64,000 nucleotides of DNA from Acetivibrio mesophilus (GTDB lineage Bacteria; Bacillota; Clostridia; Acetivibrionales; Acetivibrionaceae): NCBI RefSeq assembly GCF_004102745.1, contig NZ_RLII01000002.1, forward strand, positions 124,001-188,000, read 5' to 3'. The translations under genes and the position numbers were made by a program. The stretch's first letter is position 1; every line of letters starts with the position of its first letter. The notes below the pieces were generated by a model. The model saw only the letters and a program-made list of their open reading frames with translations, was not told the origin of the DNA and made no database searches. Shown one piece after another: positions 57,483 to 64,000 of the stretch.

Positions 57483-57534
57483 CTTCTCAAAAAGTATGCT
57501 TATCTTATGTCTTTGCAACAGTCTTTTTGAGAAG
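57483..57534. repeat. 12-bp perfect inverted repeat before the precursor gene
   Basis: CTTCTCAAAAAG and CTTTTTGAGAAG enclose 28 bases in the 100-base gap between exporter and precursor genes. No T run follows on the minus strand. It could stabilise or separate the precursor message from the operon, or be a regulator site; TTGCAA inside the loop and TATAAA after it hint at a local promoter. Confidence 0.7.
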
Positions 57535-57547
57535 AGATAGCTCGGGT

Positions 57548-59731
57548 TTATGACGCAGAAGTGTTTTCTGTCTGCCTCCACATTTCAAAATAATAACCTT
57601 TTAAGGCTATAAGCTCTGCATGGGAACCGCTCTCAACTATTTCCCCATCTTTTAGCAGATATATATTGTCACAGTTTACTACGGTACTCAATCTATGGGC
57701 TATAATAATTACCGTTACATCATCAGCAAAGCCATATATTTCGTTTTTGATATGATTCTCGGTAATACTGTCCAAATTGCTTGTTGCTTCGTCAAGTATC
57801 AGAATATCCGGTTTTTTAAGCAATGCTCTTGCTATTGCAATCCTTTGTTTTTGACCTTCAGAAAGATTTGCCCCGCTTTCATTCAAAAAAGTTTGGTATT
57901 TTAGTGGCAATTCCTCTATAAAATCATGGGCATTTGCTATTTTAGCTGCCTTTACTATTTCATCCATATCGATATTTTCGCCACCTAGGCAAAGGTTCTC
58001 TTTTACAGTTCCACTGAAAATAAAAACATCCTGGGAGACAAAGGCTATTTTCTTTCGAATTAACTCCAAGTTTATATCCCTTAAGCTGTGTCCATTTATC
58101 AAAATATCACCATTTTCAGGATTGTAGAAATTCATTAAAAGCTTTACCAAAGTGGTTTTTCCGGAGCCGCTTTCTCCCACTAAAGCTATCCTTTTTCCCC
58201 GGGGAATGGTTAAATTAATGTTTCTTAGCACAGGTTTTTTTGCTCCGTAGCGGAAATCCACATTTTTAAACTCAATATCTCCTTTTAATGATGCAATAGA
58301 ATTATTATTGTCATGCTTTAAATCCTTTTCGGTTGTAAGTTCCAGTATCTCTCCAAGCCTGTTGGAAGCTACTACCGCCGTTTGTATCAGCGGCTGCAGA
58401 TCAATTAAGTTTCTCACCGGTGAAAGAAAGTAGGCCAAAAGTGCGTTAAATGCAAGCAACTGTCCCCCACTCATATTCCCCATGATGACATTGTATGCAC
58501 CTGCCCAAAGTATAACAATACCTCCGAGCCCTGCAACAATCCCCGTCAGTGAAGAAAGATTTATATGCAACATCCCCTCTTTGAAGGAACTTTTCATTAC
58601 AGCTTCAATTTTATTGCAAGTACTTTTTTCTGTTTGGTCTTCCGCGTTAAATGATTTTATAGTCTCAATCCCCTTTATAGACTCTACCAGCGCTGAAGTT
58701 AATTTTGCATTCTCCTCCATTATCAGCCTATTGGCACTTTGAATCGGCTTGTTAAATATGCTCACAATTATTCCATACAGCAATATGACAATAAAAGATA
58801 TAAAAAACAAGAAGGAGTTTTGCATGTATAAAAGAATCCCTCCGGCAATTGCCATGATGGTATCAATCATTATGGTAAGGGTTGCACCGGAAATTGCCTG
58901 ACGTATTTTTGAAGCATCCATAAACCTTGAGATAATCTCCCCAACCTTTCTGGAATTGAAGAAATTCATGGGAAGCTTCAGCACATGGGAGTAATACTCC
59001 ATCATTATTGATTTGTCAATACTTATGCCAAGCCTGGTAATAAGGATACTTCTGTAATAATTAAGAAAAACTTGAATCACAAGTATGGTGGCAAACCCTA
59101 TCGAAATCACATGAAGATCATTAAGTTTTTCAAATTTTATAAGATCGTCAAATAAAAATTTGATATAAAAGGAACCTGCAAGACCTAAAGCGGTATATAA
59201 AAGTGAAGCAAAAAATATACCCAGCACAGTCCCTTTTAATGGCTTGAGAAGTCCGGCAAACTTTATAATCATATTCTGGGTATGATCTCCTTTTTGAAAG
59301 GTTTCACCGGGCTCAAGCAGAATAAGTCCTCCAGTCCATATTGAACAAAAGTCATCTATAGTATACTTAACAATTCCCTTGTCAGGGTCGGCAACGGTAA
59401 TTACACTATCTTTAATTGAGTAAATCACTACAAAATGAGTGAGCCTGTTGTCAACTATTACATTGGCTATGGCCGGAAGCTTAAAGTCCTCCATTAAATC
59501 CTCTTTCGATGCTTTAAAGCCTTTTGCCGAAAACCCCAATTGATTTGCAGCATGAATTAAGCCATAGGCATTTGTACCCTGGGTATCGGTGCCTGTCATC
59601 TCACGTATCTTTGCAAGGGATACTTTTAGTCCGTAATATTGGGCAACACTCGATAAGCAGGCTGCTCCACAGTCTGTCAAATCATATTGTCTTACACATA
59701 TATATTTTTCCTTGAACAAACGATTCAGCAT
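57548..59731 (-). CDS. Peptidase C39-containing ABC exporter (PCAT)
   Basis: The 727-residue protein is from the ATG with AGGGGTG upstream, overlapping the end of the radical SAM gene by its ribosome site. The N-terminal C39 protease (about 1-135) has Gln15, Cys21 (DLTDCGAACLSSV), the histidine in LTHFVVIY and the aspartate in VADPDKG: an intact catalytic set. Six membrane helices follow (about 160-430). The ATPase has GESGSGKTTL, NLSEGQKQRI (Glu for the usual second Gly), ILILDEATSNLD and IAHRLS. It should cut the precursor leader after the double glycine and export the core. Confidence 0.93.
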   Translation of the reverse strand: MLNRLFKEKYICVRQYDLTDCGAACLSSVAQYYGLKVSLAKIREMTGTDTQGTNAYGLIHAANQLGFSAKGFKASKEDLMEDFKLPAIANVIVDNRLTHFVVIYSIKDSVITVADPDKGIVKYTIDDFCSIWTGGLILLEPGETFQKGDHTQNMIIKFAGLLKPLKGTVLGIFFASLLYTALGLAGSFYIKFLFDDLIKFEKLNDLHVISIGFATILVIQVFLNYYRSILITRLGISIDKSIMMEYYSHVLKLPMNFFNSRKVGEIISRFMDASKIRQAISGATLTIMIDTIMAIAGGILLYMQNSFLFFISFIVILLYGIIVSIFNKPIQSANRLIMEENAKLTSALVESIKGIETIKSFNAEDQTEKSTCNKIEAVMKSSFKEGMLHINLSSLTGIVAGLGGIVILWAGAYNVIMGNMSGGQLLAFNALLAYFLSPVRNLIDLQPLIQTAVVASNRLGEILELTTEKDLKHDNNNSIASLKGDIEFKNVDFRYGAKKPVLRNINLTIPRGKRIALVGESGSGKTTLVKLLMNFYNPENGDILINGHSLRDINLELIRKKIAFVSQDVFIFSGTVKENLCLGGENIDMDEIVKAAKIANAHDFIEELPLKYQTFLNESGANLSEGQKQRIAIARALLKKPDILILDEATSNLDSITENHIKNEIYGFADDVTVIIIAHRLSTVVNCDNIYLLKDGEIVESGSHAELIALKGYYFEMWRQTENTSAS

Positions 59732-59741
59732 TGTCACACCC

Positions 59742-61274
59742 CTAAGAGGCACTTATCAGAATTTCATACAGGTCTTTGCTTACATCTTCAAAGCTTTTAT
59801 ATTTTTTCCTTCCTTCTTCAAGAACTCTTAGAGCCTCTTCTCTTCTTCCATTCTCAAAAAGCAAAACCGCAAGATCATAATAAGGATCTGTGAAGTTTTC
59901 ATCCGATAAGTCAATTGCCTTCCTCAAATACTCTACTCCTTTATCTACTTCTCCCAACCTACCTAAAGATAATCCCAATCCTTTGTTTGCATAAGCACTG
60001 TCGGGATCAATTTCCAAAGCATATTCATTGGCCTTTTTTGCATCAAGGTAATTTCCCAACATAAAGCTTATATATCCGTAAAATTCAAACAGCTTAATAT
60101 CAGCGCATCCCTTTTCAATTGCTTTGGAAAGAAGTATTTCGGCCAGTTGCAGATTACCGTTATCTGCAAATTTCCTCGCTTTTGATATTATTACTTCTAT
60201 ATCCTCAATTCTGTCAAGTTGTTCTTTTGCAGTACTTATGGCAACATTATACGAACAGTATCTATTCTCGGAATACACACTTCCTTCCATTGTGAGCCTT
60301 GTATTGGAACAGCCTCCGAGACATCGATCTCCGAAAAAGCACTTTTTGCACAAACCGGACAGCTTATCCTTGGTCATTTTCCTATTCCAACTGAAACTTT
60401 CAGGATTTGTCCATATTTCTTTAATAGGTGTCACTCTGATATTTCCCTCAATAAAGCTTCTGTCTCTGACGGATGTACAGCCTAAAATATCGCCGTTATG
60501 GAGAATGCCCAGACTGTATTTGCCTGCGCCGCATCCAGTCCAGCTATAATCTTCTCTGCCTCCTCCATGGCTGTTTTTCCTTACCTCTATTTCTTTTAAG
60601 TTAAAATATCCAATACAATCAGCCAACTGAATATCTATGTTATGACCTTCTTTTACAGTCTGATAAGAAAAGTCTATCACTTCGTCTATATGATAAGGCT
60701 GAGCTACGAGATCATTGTTTTTAGCCATATTGCCCATAGGAAGCCCAAGCTGAAGCTGCCAGCCCCTGACTCCTTTTTCAATTAGAATATCTCTAAGCTT
60801 CGGAAGCTCCTTTATATTTCTGTTGTTTATTGTTGTAATCGCGGAATAAAATATCTTTTTTGTCTTTAGAATATCGAAAGCATTCATTATCCTTTGAAAA
60901 GAGCCTTCTCTTCGAATAAAATCATGAGTATCTTCAAGACCGTCAATACTAATGGCAATTGTGTTGATTCCTGCTTCTACCGCTCTATCGGCAATTTCTT
61001 CATTCATCAACCATCCGTTGGTTATCATATTGGGGATTATTCCATTTTGATTAAGCCTTTTGGCTATGAGATCCCAATCTTTCCTTGTTGTAGGCTCACC
61101 ACCGGACAAAGTAATCCACTTAAAGCCCAACTCGCCCAACTCATCACAAAGCTTCATAGTTTCTTCCGTGGACAGTTCCCCTTCCAGGGCTCCTTCACAA
61201 CTGGAACCGCAATGCTTGCAGCGCATATTACATCCCATGGTGATTTCCCAAACAGCAGTAATTGGATTATTCAT
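59742..61274 (-). CDS. Radical SAM/SPASM peptide maturase with C-terminal TPR domain
   Basis: The 510-residue protein has three parts. The radical SAM core (about 1-215) has CNMRCKHC (Cys15, 19, 22) and the SGGEP motif. The SPASM domain (about 230-345) has cysteines in CGAGKYSLG, ILGCTSVRD, LCKKCFFGDRCLGGCS and RYCSYN, enough for two auxiliary iron-sulfur clusters. TPR-like helical repeats (about 355-505; ALEIDPDSAYANKGLGLSLG) may bind the leader or partner proteins. No separate leader-recognition (RRE/PqqD-like) gene is seen. AAGGGGTG precedes the ATG. It is first in the operon with the C39 exporter and the precursor, so it is the modifying enzyme; the reaction is not known. Confidence 0.88.
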   Translation of the reverse strand: MNNPITAVWEITMGCNMRCKHCGSSCEGALEGELSTEETMKLCDELGELGFKWITLSGGEPTTRKDWDLIAKRLNQNGIIPNMITNGWLMNEEIADRAVEAGINTIAISIDGLEDTHDFIRREGSFQRIMNAFDILKTKKIFYSAITTINNRNIKELPKLRDILIEKGVRGWQLQLGLPMGNMAKNNDLVAQPYHIDEVIDFSYQTVKEGHNIDIQLADCIGYFNLKEIEVRKNSHGGGREDYSWTGCGAGKYSLGILHNGDILGCTSVRDRSFIEGNIRVTPIKEIWTNPESFSWNRKMTKDKLSGLCKKCFFGDRCLGGCSNTRLTMEGSVYSENRYCSYNVAISTAKEQLDRIEDIEVIISKARKFADNGNLQLAEILLSKAIEKGCADIKLFEFYGYISFMLGNYLDAKKANEYALEIDPDSAYANKGLGLSLGRLGEVDKGVEYLRKAIDLSDENFTDPYYDLAVLLFENGRREEALRVLEEGRKKYKSFEDVSKDLYEILISAS

Positions 61275-61522
61275 AATTTACACACCCCTTAATCCCAAAA
61301 TTTATATAAAAATAAATCTTTTAGATCATAGTTAATTGATTAGATTAGGAGAAATTGCAGAATAGATTGGAATATAGATAATGTATCACTTACGTATATA
61401 TGGAAAAAAGTTTATTATCTCCCTTATAAAAAAGATAAATATAATCTTATAATTTAATTCTATACTATTTGCCACTATAAGTCAAAAAGTAATTTATTAA
61501 TATGAAAGTATATTAAGCCTAT
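61275..61522. other. Upstream region and long leader of the radical SAM operon
   Basis: An AT-rich stretch with the promoter at 61457-61485 and a predicted leader of about 175 bases before the radical SAM ATG. AAGGGAGATAATAAAC occurs in the leader but no start codon follows closely. Decayed HAD-like sequence may continue into its upper end. Confidence 0.45.
61457..61485 (-). promoter_or_regulatory. Promoter of the peptide-modification operon
   Basis: Minus strand: TTGACT, 17 bases, TAGAAT. Spacing is ideal. It places the HAD remnant and metallopeptidase outside the operon. Confidence 0.7.
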
Positions 61523-61876
61523 CTAATACACCAGTAATTCATCAGCAACACTTATAAAGCTACTATCTAAGGTCAAACAGGTATCAAGATGTTCTCTTTC
61601 TATTTATTCATATCCGTTTACAAAACCCAATTCACACCAAAATTGCCGCGAACTAATTTTTCCAAGGCTTGCCTTAATATAAACCTCGTTAATTTTCTCT
61701 TTTGAGATTTCCGAATCAATCTTTTGTATATAAGGAACAAGCAAATCATTTGTATCATCGCCTACTTCAAATATAACGCCCATTACATCAAAAAAATCAC
61801 TTTCTTCATAAAAATAAAAAGTAGCCTCACTCATAAATAAATTCACGAGTAAGGCTGCGTTATAAATAATCTTCAT
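61523..61876 (-). pseudogene. HAD-superfamily hydrolase remnant, interrupted by stops
   Basis: The intact part (61604-61876, 90 codons) has the HAD start FFDVMGVIFEVGDDTNDLL and KISSRQFWCELG. After a TAA at 61604 the same frame continues with HAD-like REHLDTCLTLDSSFISVADEL to a second stop at 61523, and YxIGLI-like residues follow it. Normal relatives are about 220 residues with the later lysine and aspartate motifs, which are missing. So the gene is broken, not a short gene. The ATG lacks a ribosome site. Confidence 0.75.
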
Positions 61877-61882
61877 TAATAT

Positions 61883-64000
61883 TTATTTTTCGAATTCAAT
61901 ACGGTACATGACCTTTTCTTCTCCAGGCTTTGTAATCACTGTATAGAAAATAAGCTGAGTTTTTGAGAAAGGCTGAATACCTCCTCCCATTGACAAGTGC
62001 ATGCCGTCCTCAACCTTGTCAATAATTTTAAGTTTAGGATTAGGCATCATATCCAATGCCATCTTATGAATTTCATCATCGGATAACACCGAGTCATTTA
62101 CCGGCATAGTATAAATACGAACAGTTTTATAGTCAAACATATCTCCAAATTGTTTAAAAGCCTCTCCAATCCTGTCAATCTCATCTCTAAGATATTCAAA
62201 AAACTCTACAACGATCGGTGAATCTTCAGAATTCATTTCTGCACTTACATATGGAATTATGCGAACCAAAAAATCCGTAAGTGTAGTTGCTCCCTTCATA
62301 AAATCTTTAACATTAATAGTAATACAGTCTCCATTCACTTCCCATGGATCAACATCTTTAAGTCCTGTCAGCACTTCATATAGTGCTATCGATGCAGGCG
62401 ATAGAGATTTGATTTGATATTTAGAATTTGCTACTGTATCGCAATTTCCAAGAGCAAAAATCAATTCATCATATTTTTTATAATCATCTTTTGAGAAATC
62501 TGCAATCATCAATTCTTTGCCCATATCACAATAAAGTGTATCCAGAAGACTATAATTTTGCTTTTTTCTGCCAAGTACCTTAATAAAGATTTTAGCTTCT
62601 TCAGTATTTTTTATATGAATTGTAGATGTTGACTTGTAAAAAGATTTTATATCAAGATAGTAATAATGCAAACAGTTAGGGTGAATAATATGTTCTTCAG
62701 TATCCATATAGCGGCTAAGCGTTGCTTTCGGATTTGGAAATTTTGTTGAAATAAACCCCTTTTCCTGATAATCCTTGGTAATATTGCGCACCGCAAAATC
62801 CTCAAGTACCAGTTGATATGAATCTCCAGCTTTTTCGCGAAGGAATTTAAAAGGATTTTCTTCTTCCAGTAACGATTCCCATAGATATTGCTTTCCATTT
62901 GGGATGATATCTACATATGATTTTGCCCAAACAAACTCACCATATCCACAGGCATTTCCAGATACCATTTTATCAAAATGATAATCAAGAATATCCATAC
63001 TGTCATTTGCATGTCTATTTAGTATAGTATTTGTTCCTTTATTTTCATTAATGCTTGCAGACACAAAATTAGCGACTGTTTCGCTTGTAAATTTAGGAGG
63101 ATTATGTTCTAGATTATTGTAATATATCCTCTGAAAATGGTGTGTCAATTCATGTGCAAAAAGCGCATTAAGGCTTTCCATATCGGATATAACCGAAGTC
63201 TTGATAACAATATAAGGTGCAGAATAAACTGTGGCCTTTTCATCGAGTTCATCCTCTTCAAAAATTACCTTTTGTAACCAATTCCCGAATTTCTCAATAG
63301 GGTCAAAATTTCTAACATACCAGGCCACTGCACCATTCACTCTTGGAGGATCATAAACATAAACAGGAAGTGCCTCTTTTATTGCATTTTCATCAATGCC
63401 ACATTCATTTAAAACCTTTTTCATATCTTCATAGCTATCGGAATTGAGTTCTTGATAATCATAATCCCATTCAACATCTAAAAATTCACTAATATCATCT
63501 GCAATATTTTCCACAGTATTAGCTAGTTTCTGAGCAATTTCACGACTTATTGACCCCTCTCCTGTTTCGGTATACCATATCAAAAACTTACCGCTAGGAG
63601 ATAAAACCGCTCTGTCAAGGATTGTGATGTCATACTCATTGGCAAATACATATTCAGAAAAGGGTTGCCATTTCTTTTCATAAGCTACTCTATTTTGACT
63701 GGCATCGGGATGAATCCTTATATCCGTCATCATAATATTCTTGGCAAGATATTCCAACGTAGCATCACTGAGTTCATCTATATGCCTTATAATCAAGTCA
63801 AAAAGATCCGGTGCAAAATCAACATCATTATCTGATTTATATAACGGATCAAGCTTTTCAACATCATATAAACTGTATGCCATCTGCAAAATATATGTAT
63901 CTGCCGAAATTTCACCTTTATTAAATGCCTGAGTAAGTTTATCCTCTGCAGAAAGTTTCTGCTCATAATCAAATCTAGCTTCCAACTTCTGTTGTTCTTT
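61883..64000 (-). CDS. Large HEXXH metallopeptidase-like protein, 5' end outside the window
   Basis: At least 705 codons are open to the window edge; a TTG at 63985 is an in-frame possible start but homologous sequence probably extends upstream (KEQQKL). Near residue 280 of the visible part is ALFAHELTHHFQRIYYN, a zinc HEXXH motif, with SETVANF 20 residues later as a possible third ligand. The remainder is acidic, without a signal peptide in the visible part and without membrane helices. I do not recognise the family. It lies next to a HAD pseudogene and the peptide-modification operon; a functional link is unproven. Confidence 0.6.
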   Translation of the reverse strand, partial: KEQQKLEARFDYEQKLSAEDKLTQAFNKGEISADTYILQMAYSLYDVEKLDPLYKSDNDVDFAPDLFDLIIRHIDELSDATLEYLAKNIMMTDIRIHPDASQNRVAYEKKWQPFSEYVFANEYDITILDRAVLSPSGKFLIWYTETGEGSISREIAQKLANTVENIADDISEFLDVEWDYDYQELNSDSYEDMKKVLNECGIDENAIKEALPVYVYDPPRVNGAVAWYVRNFDPIEKFGNWLQKVIFEEDELDEKATVYSAPYIVIKTSVISDMESLNALFAHELTHHFQRIYYNNLEHNPPKFTSETVANFVSASINENKGTNTILNRHANDSMDILDYHFDKMVSGNACGYGEFVWAKSYVDIIPNGKQYLWESLLEEENPFKFLREKAGDSYQLVLEDFAVRNITKDYQEKGFISTKFPNPKATLSRYMDTEEHIIHPNCLHYYYLDIKSFYKSTSTIHIKNTEEAKIFIKVLGRKKQNYSLLDTLYCDMGKELMIADFSKDDYKKYDELIFALGNCDTVANSKYQIKSLSPASIALYEVLTGLKDVDPWEVNGDCITINVKDFMKGATTLTDFLVRIIPYVSAEMNSEDSPIVVEFFEYLRDEIDRIGEAFKQFGDMFDYKTVRIYTMPVNDSVLSDDEIHKMALDMMPNPKLKIIDKVEDGMHLSMGGGIQPFSKTQLIFYTVITKPGEEKVMYRIEFEK

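Noticed and set aside
57483-57534. Intrinsic terminator after the exporter gene
   Set aside because: The stem is AT-rich, the loop is long, and no T run follows on the transcribed strand.
61604-61876. Short intact 90-residue gene
   Set aside because: HAD homology continues in frame past the stop, so it is treated as a pseudogene.
1-64000. CRISPR array, tRNA or rRNA genes, insertion sequence, prophage
   Set aside because: No regularly spaced repeats, cloverleaf-like sequences, transposase or phage genes were found on reading both strands.

Overview
The window comes from a low-GC, Gram-positive, anaerobic cellulolytic clostridium closely related to Clostridium (Acetivibrio) thermocellum. Three secreted cellulases carry C-terminal type I dockerins of the thermocellum kind (paired Ser-Thr recognition residues in each calcium repeat). 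They match my recollection of CelR, CelF and CelB in family, length and order. Recalled CelB differs at scattered residues, so this is probably a sister species and not C. thermocellum itself. The species call rests on memory, not on a search.

Layout. 1-5.9 kb: the end of rqcH, an aminotransferase, a nitroreductase and the celR-like GH9 cellulase. 5.9-19 kb: a long minus-strand housekeeping operon read priA-def-fmt-DUF116-zinc peptidase-rsmB-rlmN-prpC-prkC-rsgA-rpe-thiN, joining replication restart, translation start, rRNA methylation and Ser/Thr phosphorylation signalling. 19-24.7 kb: a membrane redox locus resembling flavin-based extracellular electron transfer loci, with polyprenyl synthase, Gx transporter, NusG-II protein and ApbE on the minus strand and a divergent type II NADH dehydrogenase with a membrane tail. 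24.8-38.3 kb: a two-OB-fold SSB, a degenerate Mur-ligase-like protein, a PdaB-like deacetylase, asnB behind a probable attenuator, a PrsA-type foldase, long-form purL, a LysR regulator, and an XRE-cupin regulator with an acyl-CoA ligase. 38.3-45 kb: htpG behind a perfect CIRCE operator, a zinc ABC transporter with a Fur/Zur regulator and palindromic operator, a prepilin peptidase and a second PP2C phosphatase. 45-57 kb: celF-like GH9, two peptidases, an ABC exporter with its two-component system, and celB-like GH5.

57.2-64 kb is the most unusual part. It is a minus-strand peptide-modification operon: a radical SAM/SPASM-TPR enzyme, a C39-peptidase ABC exporter, and an 87-residue precursor with a double-glycine leader. 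The core holds three VVKYGV repeats plus one LYG, with a single cysteine. Repeated X-Tyr-Gly sites beside a SPASM enzyme suggest a spliceotide-type pathway (tyramine excision giving alpha-keto-beta-amino acids). This is inference. A good sigma-A-type promoter precedes the radical SAM gene. Upstream lie a broken HAD hydrolase pseudogene and a large HELTHH metallopeptidase cut by the window edge.

I see no tRNA, rRNA, CRISPR array, insertion sequence or prophage.
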